Assembly (NCBI GenBank): GCA_026625625.1
Contig: CP113055.1
Span: 126,501 to 190,500, forward strand
Length of the DNA stretch: 64,000 bases
Direction of reading: 5' to 3'
Source of the DNA: Blastomonas sp. SL216
GTDB taxonomy: Bacteria > Pseudomonadota > Alphaproteobacteria > Sphingomonadales > Sphingomonadaceae
Shown here: piece after piece, positions 18,972 to 30,061 of the stretch
How positions within the stretch are numbered: position 1 is the stretch's first letter
Layout: the number at the start of each line of letters is the position of its first letter
Notes under the pieces: generated by a model
What the model was told of the DNA's origin: nothing
The model's database searches: none
What the model saw: only the letters and a program-made list of their open reading frames with translations
Made by a program: the position numbers and the translations under genes

Positions 18972-19913
18972 TCAGCCCATCGCCCCAGCTGAAGGCTGGT
19001 TCGGGCACATCAAGGTGACGGTACCAGCCTCGAAATCATAGGTGAGCGACGCGCAATGGCCGATCGTATCCATCCCGACATATAGCCGCTGGCTCGGGAT
19101 CTTGCGCTTGCTGTCGCCCTTGACCACGATCTCGTCGAGATCCTGGTCGGGTAAGGCGCCATCCGGAATGCCTTCCGCGTTGCCCATGTCCGAAACGCGA
19201 ACTGCAAGATTGCGGATCTGCAACTCGCCCAGCATCAGCGGACGATCGAGGTCCAGGCGGCGGATGGGGCGCGAGATTTCGTAAAGGATCGGCGCTTCAC
19301 GGGCTTCTCCATTGAACCGCCCGCCATTCGCATCGGCGATCCACTGCCCACCGGTTGCCGTCACCACGCTTTCCGCCCGGTCGAGACTGAATGCGACGTA
19401 GACTGGCCGACCGCCGACGTCGATCTTCATGCCCGTCTGGCTGAGGCCCATATCCTTGTTGAGTCGGAAGGTAATCGCGCGATCGCCCGCCTGCGGGGGG
19501 CGCAAGACAAAGATGGTGCGCCGGAACGGAAATGTTGCGGGGCCTGCCACGCCGTCGGCACCATTTACCATTTGCCGATCACTGAATGCCGTGCGGCTTT
19601 TGAATGAGGTGTTTCCCGCCCGGTACCGCACATTGTCCGTCCGCAAGGCAATCTTCACCGATCCAATGAAATACACATAGCCGATCATGCTGGGCTTCAG
19701 CCCGATCTTCTCTGCGACATCGGCATTCACGGTCGGAACGGACACGGCATCCGGTGTCAGGCGAAAGCGCACGGGCTGATCGTTGACGGTCATTGCGACA
19801 GTCTCGCCCATACGGACAGTCAGATCGGCCGGTGGCGCATCGGATGGCTTTGCCGCAGTTTGACTGGGGCAGAGCGCCAGCGTGACCGTCAGGATTGATG
19901 CACGCCACAGCAT
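18972..19913 (-). CDS. Secreted protein resembling a retropepsin-like aspartyl protease, active site not conserved
   Basis: The 313-residue protein has a signal peptide ('MLWRASILTVTLALCPSQTAA') and a GGGGGAG ribosome binding site before the ATG at 19913. 'VRFRLTPDAVSVPTVNADVAEKIGL' sits where bacterial retropepsin-like proteins have a hydrophobic strand, DTGA and 'LGL', but the DTG is not there. A second lobe contains 'LMLGELQIRNLAV' and 'LYVGMDTIGHCASLTYDFEAGTVTL', which resembles the 'G.D.L....l.iD...g.l.l' end of the fold. The resemblance is weak, so the fold assignment is tentative and the function unknown. It is transcribed alone. Confidence 0.6.
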   Translation of the reverse strand: MLWRASILTVTLALCPSQTAAKPSDAPPADLTVRMGETVAMTVNDQPVRFRLTPDAVSVPTVNADVAEKIGLKPSMIGYVYFIGSVKIALRTDNVRYRAGNTSFKSRTAFSDRQMVNGADGVAGPATFPFRRTIFVLRPPQAGDRAITFRLNKDMGLSQTGMKIDVGGRPVYVAFSLDRAESVVTATGGQWIADANGGRFNGEAREAPILYEISRPIRRLDLDRPLMLGELQIRNLAVRVSDMGNAEGIPDGALPDQDLDEIVVKGDSKRKIPSQRLYVGMDTIGHCASLTYDFEAGTVTLMCPNQPSAGAMG

Positions 19914-20086
19914 AAAGTGAGCTCCCCCGTGACCACCGGCACAAGACTGGTCCCGTGCGGAATCATGAATGAACGCAAAGCATGGCATGACTATGGCTTG
20001 GCTGTTTCCGCTTTTGGGGCGCCTGCTGAAAGCCAGCCATATTGACGGCAGCTCCAGAACTGCCGCGTCGTTCCGCTAATGCGCGT

Positions 20087-20110
20087 TCCCCTCCCTGGCC
20101 AGGGAGGGGA
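20087..20110. repeat. Perfect 24-bp palindrome in intergenic gap
   Basis: The sequence TCCCCTCCCTGG is followed at once by its exact reverse complement. It lies in the 257-base gap between the exosortase-associated hydrolase 1 stop and the start of the retropepsin-like gene. Its arms resemble those of the element at 14468. Confidence 0.85.
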
Positions 20111-20170
20111 GCGAGTTGCAGAACGACGGTGGCGGGCGAACTCGGAAGCCTAACCTTGTTGCGGGGGCTC

Positions 20171-20992
20171 TTACCCGAGCGCCGCCAGTAGCTGCGCCCG
20201 CAACCACGCCTTGTCGCTCGCCGTCGCGAAGCTGTGCGAGCCGCTGTCGAGGCGGTGGAGCGACAGATACGGGTTGGCGCGGGCCGGGGCGAAGGCGTCG
20301 CTCGTCCAGTGTTCGAGGAACCACATCGCGGTGCGGTCGTGTTCGGCGACGAGCAGGGTGGCGGGGCGGTCGAGCGTGGCGAGGGCTTCGCTCAGCCGGG
20401 CGACCAGGCCGGTGACTTCGGTCTTGGCAGTGGCCTGTCTGAGGCCGCGTACCAGCTTGCCGATGTTGACCCCGCCGCTCGCCAGCCGCCAGAGTTCGCG
20501 CGGGTCCTTCAGCTTGGCGAGATAGCGGCTGCGGATCGCGCTGGCGGTCATCGTGCTCGCGGCGTCCGCCTCGTCCGCGCCGTCGTCCTCGGCCTCGATG
20601 GTCCACATGTTGGCGAGGATCAGTGCGTCCACGCCCGCCGCCGGGCCAAACAGCGCCAGCGCGCTTGCCGCATCGCAATTGCCGAACGCCACCAGCCGCG
20701 TGACCTGCGGGCAGCGCGCGCGGAATGCGGCGACGGCAGCGGCGATGTCGTCGGCGCTGGATTCAAAACCGGCGTTTTCGCCGGTGCTGTCGCCGATGCC
20801 GCGCCGGTCATAGCGCAGCACCGGATGTCCTGCAGCGGCGATCTCGGCGGCGAGCGCAGCCATCCCGGCATGCGCGCCCGAGCGGATTTCGTTGCCGCCG
20901 CTGACGATCAGCAGTCCGGTGGTGCCGTCTGACCCGTCGAGCGTCGCGGCGAGCGTCTCGCCCGCGCACGCAAAGGTGAAATGCTGCCTCAT
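20171..20992 (-). CDS. Exosortase A system-associated hydrolase 1
   Basis: This is an alpha/beta-hydrolase of 273 residues. The N-terminal 'LLIVSGGNEIRSGAHAGM', 'PVLRYDRRGIGDSTGE' and 'LVAFGNCDAASALALFG' match hydrolase type 1 of the exosortase A (EpsH/PEP-CTERM) gene set. The nucleophile-elbow serine is replaced: the elbow reads GNCDAAS, with a cysteine in the central position. The start at 20992 is chosen because it forms an ATGA overlap with the stop of hydrolase 2; an alternative ATG lies at 21004. It is the last gene of a four-gene minus-strand arm. The substrate is not known; a link to exopolysaccharide export is inferred from the family. Confidence 0.85.
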   Translation of the reverse strand: MRQHFTFACAGETLAATLDGSDGTTGLLIVSGGNEIRSGAHAGMAALAAEIAAAGHPVLRYDRRGIGDSTGENAGFESSADDIAAAVAAFRARCPQVTRLVAFGNCDAASALALFGPAAGVDALILANMWTIEAEDDGADEADAASTMTASAIRSRYLAKLKDPRELWRLASGGVNIGKLVRGLRQATAKTEVTGLVARLSEALATLDRPATLLVAEHDRTAMWFLEHWTSDAFAPARANPYLSLHRLDSGSHSFATASDKAWLRAQLLAALG

Positions 20993-21684
20993 CCTCGCAT
21001 CCATGCGGCAATATCGGCGGCGATCGAGGCGGCCATGGCGGGGTCATGCGCGGGTTCGGCGCGCAGCCAGAGCGGTGCACCCGCGATGCGCGCCTCGGCC
21101 TCGAGCGGATCGTCGGCAAAGCGGGCGAGGCGGATAGCGCTGCTCTCGGAAGGCGCGGCAGCGTCGAGTTCGCGGATCATGCAGGGGCTGAGGGCATTGC
21201 CCGCCAGCTCGATGCCCTGTGTCCGCGCGTTTTCCATCAGTGCTTCGCTGCTGCTGGTGATTCCCGCTTCGCGGTCACTCGCGATCTTCGTGCGCAGCAT
21301 CGTGCGCAACAGCTGCCCGCCCTTGACCGGAGCCAGTCGCCAGCGCGGAAGGTCGCCGAGCGCGCCGTCAAGCAATGCGCCGCCCCGGATCGATGCGATA
21401 TGGGTTACGGGCCTCAGTTGCTCGGCGCACGCAATCAGCGCCGCCTGCCACAGGCTGATGCTCGCGTTTTCGATCGGAACCGGGCTTTCGTTGCAGCCGG
21501 GCAGGTCGGGCATCAGGCTGGCGATGCCATGGTCCGCCAGCGACCGCGCGGTCTCCACCATCAGGTGGCGCACGCGGTTGGCCTCATCGAACAGCGGCGG
21601 CAGGATCAGCAGCCGGGCGCCGATGTCAGGCCCGTGTTGCAGACACAGTTCGTCGTTGCCGTCGAACCGATAGCCCCGGATCAC
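20989..21684 (-). CDS. Exosortase A system-associated hydrolase 2
   Basis: The 231-residue alpha/beta-hydrolase-like protein has the 'LLILPPLFDEANRVRHLMVE' segment (oxyanion-hole side) and 'GIASLMPDLPGCNESP', features of the second hydrolase in exosortase A clusters. The nucleophile region 'HIASIRGGALLDG' lacks a clear GxSxG. It starts with GTG at 21684, overlapping the ACP stop (GTGA), and its own stop overlaps the hydrolase 1 start, so the three genes are translated in series. Confidence 0.85.
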   Translation of the reverse strand: MIRGYRFDGNDELCLQHGPDIGARLLILPPLFDEANRVRHLMVETARSLADHGIASLMPDLPGCNESPVPIENASISLWQAALIACAEQLRPVTHIASIRGGALLDGALGDLPRWRLAPVKGGQLLRTMLRTKIASDREAGITSSSEALMENARTQGIELAGNALSPCMIRELDAAAPSESSAIRLARFADDPLEAEARIAGAPLWLRAEPAHDPAMAASIAADIAAWMRG

Positions 21685-21992
21685 GCGGCTGCCTTGGCCC
21701 GCGCGAAATCGACCAGATTGCCGAAATTCTCGAACAGCTCGCCATCGACCTCGTCATCCTCGATCAGGATGCCCAGACGGTCTTCCATCTCGGTCAGCAG
21801 CCCGGCGACCGCCATGGAATCAAGCTCGGGCAGCGCGCCGAACAGCTCGGTATCGCGGTCGAAACCAGCGACCTGCGCTTCGGACAGGCCCAGAATGTCG
21901 CGCAGCACATGGCGTACCACGGTTTCGATCGCGTCGCTTGCTCCGCTGGTCTGAATCTCGCTCACATATCCCTCACTGGCTTGTCGCCTCAT
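21681..21992 (-). CDS. Acyl carrier protein, exosortase A-associated
   Basis: The 103-residue acidic helical protein has the phosphopantetheine serine in 'LPELDSMAVAGLLTEMED'. This variant of the DSL motif is typical of stand-alone carrier proteins in exosortase A gene sets rather than of fatty-acid AcpP. The ATG at 21992 or a GTG at 21965 could be the start. It lies directly upstream of the two hydrolases and downstream of the FemAB-like gene, and it probably works with the AMP-dependent ligase encoded divergently at 23105. Confidence 0.88.
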   Translation of the reverse strand: MRRQASEGYVSEIQTSGASDAIETVVRHVLRDILGLSEAQVAGFDRDTELFGALPELDSMAVAGLLTEMEDRLGILIEDDEVDGELFENFGNLVDFARAKAAA

Positions 21993-22024
21993 GCGGTCGT
22001 CCCCCAGACCGCGTGCAGGCGGCC

Positions 22025-23068
22025 TTAATCCTTAGCAAAACGGGCGGCAAGCCCTGCGACGCGGCTCTTGGCCAGATAGGGCCAGGACTTGGGCGACCTG
22101 GGCCAGGTCAGTTCGAGCCGATAGCGGGGGCGGACATCCTCCATCCAGTCGCGCTTATAGGCATCGCTGCCGGTGCCGAAATCGACCAGATCGACATGAT
22201 CGGTATCGATGACATGGGCAAACAGCGCGTGCGTCAGCAGCGTGCCGGGCGAGGCCTGGATATGCCGTTCGTCATGCGCGAGCTTGTGGATATAGGCGGT
22301 GCCGTTTTCCACCGTCCAGAATTGCGCGGCGACCGCCTGGCCATCGATGCTGGCAACCCCCATGCGCAGCCGCCCGGCTTCGGCCTCGCGCTGGGCGAGC
22401 CAGCGCAGGAATTCGGGATTGCCCTCTTCGGGCTTCCAGCTGCGCGCATATATGGCCTCGTAGTCGTCCCAGTCCTTCGCATCGAACCGTGTCTCGACGC
22501 GCAGGTCCACCACGCCCTTGTTGCCCTTGCGCTTGACGGTGGAGCGCAGCTGGCCGGGCCGCCCCTGCCAGTAATCGGCAAAGCTGCGGCCATGCAGGTG
22601 CAGCACGTGATTTTCGTCGCACTGTTCGCGCTTCACCGTCCAGCCCATCGCCGTGAAGGTCTGTTCGATCAGGCTGGCCGATCCGCATTCGTCGGGCACG
22701 GGGGAGAGGATCAGCCGGTGCGTGGCCCGGGACAGCTTCTTTGCCGCCGCCTGCATCAGTTCGCGCCGGCGCGGTTCATCGGGCGTTCCGCCAAAGACCG
22801 GACGCCAGATGAAGCTGTACCAGTTGGCCATCGACCCGAGGCCGGAGCGGCCATTGTCGATCAGGTGCAGCTTCACCGCATCGCCATGATCGGCGGCATA
22901 GGCGATATGCGGCGCATGATCCGCCAGGCAATGCCGGTGCAGTCCATCGAACCACAAGGCGCGATCGAACAGCCCGACCCGGCCCGGATCGTCGAGTGCA
23001 GAAAGCCGGTGCGCAGCCGCAGCCTTCAGGTTATCATGATATTCATCATTCAACGTCATGAACCCCAT
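22025..23068 (-). CDS. FemAB-like GNAT-fold protein, exosortase A/PEP-CTERM-associated
   Basis: This 347-residue protein resembles the FemAB-like family tied to PEP-CTERM/exosortase A systems: 'YWQGRPGQLRSTVKRKGNK', 'YEAIYARSWKPEE' and 'HALFAHVIDTDHVDLVDFGTGSDAYKRDW'. FemAB relatives transfer amino acids or acyl groups to cell-envelope precursors; the actual acceptor is unknown for this branch. The start ATG at 23068 faces the ATG of the ligase gene at 23105, with only 36 bases between them, so the promoters of the two arms must overlap or lie inside coding sequence. Confidence 0.85.
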   Translation of the reverse strand: MGFMTLNDEYHDNLKAAAAHRLSALDDPGRVGLFDRALWFDGLHRHCLADHAPHIAYAADHGDAVKLHLIDNGRSGLGSMANWYSFIWRPVFGGTPDEPRRRELMQAAAKKLSRATHRLILSPVPDECGSASLIEQTFTAMGWTVKREQCDENHVLHLHGRSFADYWQGRPGQLRSTVKRKGNKGVVDLRVETRFDAKDWDDYEAIYARSWKPEEGNPEFLRWLAQREAEAGRLRMGVASIDGQAVAAQFWTVENGTAYIHKLAHDERHIQASPGTLLTHALFAHVIDTDHVDLVDFGTGSDAYKRDWMEDVRPRYRLELTWPRSPKSWPYLAKSRVAGLAARFAKD

Positions 23069-23104
23069 GATGCCGCGTCTTTCCTATGAGCCAAACCGTT
23101 CGTG

Positions 23105-24636
<1,532 letters not shown>

Positions 24637-24640
<4 letters not shown>

Positions 24641-25863
24641 AGCCTTTGGGGCCGATACCCGCTGGATTTTCGAGCATCGATGGCGAGCTAGCGGTGCAGG
24701 GCATCAAGGCCAGCGCTCTGGTCGAGCGCGCTGGCGACAGCCCATGCTTCATCTATTCGTCGGACATGCTGCGCGCGCGCGTCGCTTCGCTGCGTGCGGC
24801 GATGCCCGATCGGTTGGCGATCCACTATGCGATGAAGGCCAATCCCTTCGCGCCGGTTTTGAAGCTGATGGCCTCGCTGGTCGATGGCATCGATATCGCC
24901 TCGGCAGGCGAGCTGGTGCTGGCCCAGGCGGCGGGCATGGACGCACGGCGCATCAGCTTTGCCGGACCCGGCAAGCGTGACCGCGACCTGGAAGCGGCAA
25001 TCGCGGACGGCGTGACGCTCAACCTTGAATCCGAAGGCGAATGCGATCGCGCGCTGGCGATCGGGCAACGCATCGGCGTGCAGCCGCGGCTTGCCGTCAG
25101 GGTCAATCCGGATTTCGATCTGCGCGGATCGGGCATGCGCATGGGCGGCGGGGCCAAGCCCTTCGGCATCGACCAGGCGCGCGTCCCTGCGCTCGTCCGG
25201 CACATTCTGGCCGAAGGCGCGCACTGGCGCGGCTTTCACATCTTCGCCGGATCGCAGGCGCTCGATGCCGATGCGATCATCGAGACGCAGGGCAAGACGC
25301 TCGATCTGGCCGCGCAACTGGCCGAGGAGGCAGGCGCGGTGCCCGAGCATCTGAACCTCGGCGGAGGCATGGGCATCCCCTATTTCCCGGGCGACACCCC
25401 GGTCGACATTGCCAAGGTCGGCGCTGCGCTGGGCGAGCGCTTTGCGGCGCTGCCCGATACGCTCAAGGACACGCATTTCGCGATGGAGCTGGGCCGCTGG
25501 CTGGCGGGCGAGGCAGGCGTCTATCTGACCCGGATCGTCGACAGGAAGACCAGCCATGGCGAGCTGTATCTTGTCACCGATGGCGGGCTGCACCATCAGC
25601 TCGCGGCGAGCGGCAATTTCGGCACCGTCGTGCGGCGGAACTATCCGGTGGCCATCGCCAGCCGCTTCGATGCCGAGCCGTCAGAAGAGGCCAATGTCGT
25701 CGGTTGCCTGTGCACTCCGCTCGACCGGCTGGCCGACAAGGCGCATCTGCCACAGGCTGAGGTCGGCGATCTGGTCGCGGTGTTCTGCGCCGGGGCCTAT
25801 GGCGCCACCGCCAGCCCGGCCGATTTCCTCGGCCATGGCAAGGCGGCGGAACTGCTCGTCTAG
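24637..25863 (+). CDS. PLP-dependent decarboxylase, exosortase A system-associated
   Basis: The fold-III decarboxylase of 408 residues belongs to the diaminopimelate/ornithine decarboxylase superfamily. The PLP lysine is Lys67 in 'IHYAMKANPF', the phosphate loop is 'LNLGGGMGIPYF', and the cysteine of the second-subunit active site lies in 'VVGCLCTPLDRL'. It is not lysA: the sequence matches the branch found in exosortase A clusters. The start overlaps the ligase stop by 4 bases. Its stop is separated from the convergent eda stop by a single base. Decarboxylating an ACP- or ligase-bound amino acid is one idea, not shown. Confidence 0.88.
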
Positions 25864-25864
25864 T

Positions 25865-26500
25865 TCAAGCCAGCGCGTGCGCCGCTGCGGCGTTGCGCTG
25901 GATGGCAGTAGGGTCTACCGGGCCCGCCGGGATCATCCAGCTGCCGCCGACGCAGAGTACCGGATCGATCGCCAGCCAGTTGCCTGCGGTCTCGAGCGTC
26001 ACGCCGCCCGTCGGGCAGAACTTGCACTGGCCAAAGGGCGCGGCGAGTGACTTCAATGCGGGGATGCCGCCTGCGGCCATCGCGGGGAAGAACTTGAAAT
26101 GGGTAAGGCCCATGTCGAGCCCGCGCATGATGTCGCCTGCATTGGCGATACCGGGCAGGAACGGGATGCCGCTCTCGATCGCTGCACGTCCAAGATTATC
26201 GGTCAGGCCCGGCGAGACAATGAATTCGGAGCCAGCCTTGAGCGCTGCATCGAGTGTCTTGGGGTCGATCACCGTGCCCGCGCCGACAATCGCGCCTTCG
26301 ACCTGCTTCATCGCGGCAATGGCCTCCAGCGCGGCAGGGGTGCGCAGCGTTACTTCGAGCACCTTCAGGCCGCCAGCGACCAGCGCCTCGGCCATCGGCA
26401 CCGCATCGGCGACATCGTTGATGACGATCACCGGGATGACCGGCGCGGTCCGCATGATGGTCTCGATTGCGGGGCCAGAAGAAGGGTTGATATCAGTCAT
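25865..26500 (-). CDS. eda: 2-dehydro-3-deoxy-6-phosphogluconate aldolase (KDPG aldolase)
   Basis: The 211-residue class I aldolase splits KDPG into pyruvate and glyceraldehyde-3-phosphate. The start of the domain reads 'APVIPVIVINDVADAVPMAEALV', the catalytic glutamate lies in 'VLEVTLRTPAALEAI', and the Schiff-base lysine in 'THFKFFPA'. It is the last gene of the Entner-Doudoroff operon and overlaps glk by an ATGA. Confidence 0.96.
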   Translation of the reverse strand: MTDINPSSGPAIETIMRTAPVIPVIVINDVADAVPMAEALVAGGLKVLEVTLRTPAALEAIAAMKQVEGAIVGAGTVIDPKTLDAALKAGSEFIVSPGLTDNLGRAAIESGIPFLPGIANAGDIMRGLDMGLTHFKFFPAMAAGGIPALKSLAAPFGQCKFCPTGGVTLETAGNWLAIDPVLCVGGSWMIPAGPVDPTAIQRNAAAAHALA

Positions 26501-27471
26501 GCGGCATTCTCCTGGGCAAAGGCGGCGGCGGCCCCGAACAGGCCGGGCTGGGGATGATCGATCAGCTTGACGGGGATCGTCTCCATCAGCTGCTGGAACC
26601 GGCCCTTGGCGACGAAGCGCTCCTCGAACCCGGACTGCGGCAGACGGTCGGCAATCCGCTGACCAAGGCCGCCGGCGATTACCACTGCGCCTGCGCCCTG
26701 TGCCAGCGCAAAATCGCCTGCCGCTGCACCAAGGCTCAGGCAGAAGCGGTCGAACGCGGCGGCAGCCAGGCTGTCCTCACCCGACAGCGCGAGCTGCCAC
26801 AAGGCCTTGTCTTCCATACTGACGACGGCGCGGCCCTCGATGCTGGCCAAAGTCTCGTAGATCGCGGCGAGGCCGGGGCCGGAACAGACCCGCTCGACCG
26901 AGACGCGGCGGTGCTGGCGGCGCAGCCGCGCGAGGATCGCGTCCTCGATCGAATCGAGCGGCGAATAATCGACATGCCCGCCCTCGGTTTCAACCGCGCG
27001 ATAGCCGTCCGCGCTGCGCACGACATAGGCGACGCCCAGGCCCGTGCCGGGGCCGATCACGGTGATGACTCCCTTGTTCGGCAGATCGCCCTCCGGGCCG
27101 CACAGGTGCGAATAATGGTCGGCGCCGCAATGCTGCACGGCGTGCGCGACCGCGCCGAAATCATTGATCAGGATGAAGTCGTCGACATTCAGCTTCTCGC
27201 GCACCAGTGCCGGGCGGATGACCCAGGGGTTGTTGGTCATCTTCAGCACCTCGCCCCGGATCGGGGTGGCGAGCGCAATGGCTGCGGCGCAGGGCAGGGG
27301 CTGACCGATCGCTTCCCCAAACGCCTCCCAGGCGGTCTGCAGGCTGGCATATTCAGCGCATTTCAGCGTGACTGGTTCACCCAGATGGGTGACGCGGCCG
27401 TCCTCAATGGTCGCAAGCGCAAAGCGCGCATGGGTGCCGCCAATGTCTGCGGTGACGATCTGCATGTTCAA
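26497..27471 (-). CDS. glk: Glucokinase
   Basis: This 324-residue ROK-unrelated bacterial glucokinase (Glk family) phosphorylates glucose at the head of the pathway. 'ADIGGTHARFALATI' forms the first phosphate loop, 'LINDFGAVAHAV' holds the catalytic aspartate, 'IGPGTGLGVAYVV' is the second phosphate motif and 'EGGHVDYSP' the sugar-binding part. It sits between edd and eda in the operon, separated from edd by a dispersed inverted repeat. Confidence 0.96.
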   Translation of the reverse strand: MNMQIVTADIGGTHARFALATIEDGRVTHLGEPVTLKCAEYASLQTAWEAFGEAIGQPLPCAAAIALATPIRGEVLKMTNNPWVIRPALVREKLNVDDFILINDFGAVAHAVQHCGADHYSHLCGPEGDLPNKGVITVIGPGTGLGVAYVVRSADGYRAVETEGGHVDYSPLDSIEDAILARLRRQHRRVSVERVCSGPGLAAIYETLASIEGRAVVSMEDKALWQLALSGEDSLAAAAFDRFCLSLGAAAGDFALAQGAGAVVIAGGLGQRIADRLPQSGFEERFVAKGRFQQLMETIPVKLIDHPQPGLFGAAAAFAQENAA

Positions 27472-27503
27472 CCTTTTGATTGCGTTTCGCTCAACACTCT
27501 CTT

Positions 27504-27584
27504 GTCACCCCCGCGCAGGCGGGGGTCCCGCTTCTGCACCGGAGGTTCGAAAAAAGCGGGATTCCCGCGTCCGCGGGAATGACG
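27504..27584. repeat. Dispersed inverted-repeat element (copy 2)
   Basis: It is bounded by GTCACCCCCGCG and CGCGGGAATGACG-type arms facing inward and lies between edd and glk inside an operon. It matches the reverse complement of copy 1 (4677-4757) in both arms and in the AGCGGGATT part of the middle. Confidence 0.8.
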
Positions 27585-27599
27585 GGGTGGGCAAGGAGA

Positions 27600-29426
27600 T
27601 CACAACCCCGCCATCGCCAGCATCGCCGACGCACCCGCCTCAGCGTTGTCGCTCGACGCGCGCATCAGGGCGAACAGCTCGCGCCCGGTGCCCATAGGCT
27701 GTGCGGGCTGGCTCGCGGTCGGGCGCGATTCCCAGTCGGTGCTGGCCACCGCCACGCTGATCGTCCCCGCAACCGCATCCAGTCGCACGACATCGCCATC
27801 GCGAAGGCGCGCCAGCGGGCCGCCGTCGCAGGCCTCGGGCCACAGATGGATCGCTGCGGGCACCTTGCCCGATGCGCCCGACATGCGGCCATCGGTGACA
27901 AGCGCGACCTTGAATCCCCGGTCCTGCAGCACGCCGAGCGAGGGGGTGAGCTTGTGCAATTCGGGCATGCCGTTGGCACGCGGGCCCTGGAAGCGGACGA
28001 CGACGACCACGTCGCGTTCGAGCTCGCCCGCCTTGAACGCGGCGATCACCGCATCCTGATCGTCGAACACGCGCGCGGGGGCCTCGATGATCCAGCGCGC
28101 CGGATCGACGGCGCTGGTCTTGACGATCCCGCGTCCCAGATTGCCGGTGACCAGCCGCATGCCGCCATCGGGCTGGAAGGCCTCAGCGACCGGGCGCAGC
28201 ATCGCCTCGTCGCGGGTCGTCTCGGGCGCGGGGGTAAAGCCGAGCGCACCGGCGTCGTCGAGCACCGGCTCCACCGCATAATCGAGCAGCGACTGGCCCG
28301 ATACGGTCATGATGTCGGTGTGCAGCAGGCCGTTCTGGCCGAGCTCGCGGATGATGAAGCCGATGCCGCCCGCCGCGTGGAAATGGTTCACGTCGCCCGA
28401 TCCATTGGGATAGACGCGTGCCAGCAGCGGGATGATCGCAGACAGCTCGCTCAGGTCCTGCCAGTCGATATGGATGCCGGCGGCGCGCGCCATTGCGGGC
28501 AGGTGGATCGCGTGATTGGTCGATCCGCCGGTGGCGAGCAGGCCGATGCACGCGTTGATGATCGCCTTTTCGTCGACGCACTGGCCGAACGGGCGGTAAT
28601 CATCGCCATCCCAGCCGATCTCAGTCACGCGATGCGTCGCAGCGCGGGTCAGTTCCTGGCGCAGCCTGGTGCCGGGGTTGATGAAGGCAGACGCGGGCAC
28701 GTGCAGCCCCATCATCTCCATCATCATCTGGTTGGAATTGGCGGTGCCATAGAAGGTGCAGGTGCCCGCGCCATGATAGCTCGCGGCCTCGGCCTCCAGC
28801 AGTTCCTCGCGGCCCACCTTGCCCTCGGCATAAAGCTGGCGGACGCGCTGCTTTTCCTTGTTGGCGAGGCCAGACGGCATCGGGCCTGCGGGCACGAAGA
28901 TCGTGGGGATATGGCCGAAGCGCGCGGCGGCGATGAACTGGCCGGGCACGATCTTGTCGCAAATGCCCAGCACCAGCGCGCCTTCGAACATGCCATGGCT
29001 CATCGCCACCGCACTGCTGAGCGCGATGGTATCGCGGCTGAACAGCGACAGCTCCATCCCGAGCTGGCCTTGCGTGACGCCGTCACACATCGCGGGGACG
29101 CCGCCTGCCACCTGCGCGGTGGCGCCGACCTCGCGCGCGAAAATCTTGATCTGCTCGGGGTAGCGGCCATAGGGCTGATGCGCCGAGAGCATGTCGTTAT
29201 AGGCGGTGACGATGCCGATATTCATCGCCTTGCCGGCGCGGATGGCGGCCTTGTCCTCGCCCGATGCGGCAAAGCCATGCGCCAGGTTGCCACAGGACAG
29301 GGTGGGGCGGTTCACGCCCTTGTCGCGTTCGCGCGCGATGAAATCGAGATAGGCCTGGCGACCGGGACGCGAGCGCTCGATGATCCGCTGCGTGATCCGT
29401 TCCAGCTCGGGGTGAAGAGAGGTCAT
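27600..29426 (-). CDS. edd: Phosphogluconate dehydratase
   Basis: The 608-residue IlvD/Edd-family iron-sulfur dehydratase converts 6-phosphogluconate to KDPG. Cluster cysteines are seen in '[12 protein letters not shown]', '[19 protein letters not shown]' and '[15 protein letters not shown]'. Full length for the family. The start ATG overlaps the pgl stop (ATGA). It lies third in the zwf-pgl-edd-glk-eda operon. Confidence 0.97.
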   Translation of the reverse strand: MTSLHPELERITQRIIERSRPGRQAYLDFIARERDKGVNRPTLSCGNLAHGFAASGEDKAAIRAGKAMNIGIVTAYNDMLSAHQPYGRYPEQIKIFAREVGATAQVAGGVPAMCDGVTQGQLGMELSLFSRDTIALSSAVAMSHGMFEGALVLGICDKIVPGQFIAAARFGHIPTIFVPAGPMPSGLANKEKQRVRQLYAEGKVGREELLEAEAASYHGAGTCTFYGTANSNQMMMEMMGLHVPASAFINPGTRLRQELTRAATHRVTEIGWDGDDYRPFGQCVDEKAIINACIGLLATGGSTNHAIHLPAMARAAGIHIDWQDLSELSAIIPLLARVYPNGSGDVNHFHAAGGIGFIIRELGQNGLLHTDIMTVSGQSLLDYAVEPVLDDAGALGFTPAPETTRDEAMLRPVAEAFQPDGGMRLVTGNLGRGIVKTSAVDPARWIIEAPARVFDDQDAVIAAFKAGELERDVVVVVRFQGPRANGMPELHKLTPSLGVLQDRGFKVALVTDGRMSGASGKVPAAIHLWPEACDGGPLARLRDGDVVRLDAVAGTISVAVASTDWESRPTASQPAQPMGTGRELFALMRASSDNAEAGASAMLAMAGL

Positions 29427-30061
29427 GTTTCGCTCCAGAAGATGGTGACCGGTGCCTGCGCGGCCTTGAGCAGCCGGGCGATCGGCAGGTCGCTATGGCC
29501 CGACAGCGCGTCGTCCAGCACCTTGCGCTTGTCCGCGCCCTTCAGCACCAACATGATATGGCGCGCGCGCACCAGCGCCGACAGGGTCAGCGACAGCCTG
29601 TCGAACGGCGCTTCGGGCGGCAGCGGATCGGGCGTCAGCCGCACCACCTCCAGCGCGCCATCGGCTTGCGGATCGGTATTGGGGAAGAGCGAGGCGATAT
29701 GTCCGTCCGCGCCCATGCCCAGCCAGATTAGATCGAACGGCGGAGGCGTCGCGCCCTGCTCCAGCGGCACCAGCGCCGCGCCGGTGGGGGCGAGCGAGCG
29801 TTCGAGCAGGCCGAAATTGCTCGCGGTATGATCGGTCGGAACGCAGCGGTCATCGGTCAGCCAGACAGCGACATCGCCCCAGGCGACATCCCCGCGCTCG
29901 GCCAGTGCCGCCAGGATCGGTCCCGGCGTGCTGCCACCGGGGACGGCGATCGCGCGCGGCTTGCCGCCTGCCAGCATTCCGGCGATGAACGCGGCGATCG
30001 CCTCGACCGAGGCGTCAGGCGCAAAATGCGCGCCGGCGGTGGCTAGGGGCGCGTCAGTCAT
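29423..30061 (-). CDS. pgl: 6-phosphogluconolactonase
   Basis: The 212-residue DevB/SOL-type lactonase hydrolyses 6-phosphogluconolactone. '[17 protein letters not shown]' and '[21 protein letters not shown]' are the family motifs, and '[16 protein letters not shown]' carries the catalytic histidine. It overlaps zwf by 8 bases at the start and edd by 4 at the end. Confidence 0.96.
   Translation of the reverse strand: MTDAPLATAGAHFAPDASVEAIAAFIAGMLAGGKPRAIAVPGGSTPGPILAALAERGDVAWGDVAVWLTDDRCVPTDHTASNFGLLERSLAPTGAALVPLEQGATPPPFDLIWLGMGADGHIASLFPNTDPQADGALEVVRLTPDPLPPEAPFDRLSLTLSALVRARHIMLVLKGADKRKVLDDALSGHSDLPIARLLKAAQAPVTIFWSET

Noticed and set aside
27480-29831. A 783-codon plus-strand open frame
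   Set aside because: Antisense to edd and part of pgl, with no recognisable domain.
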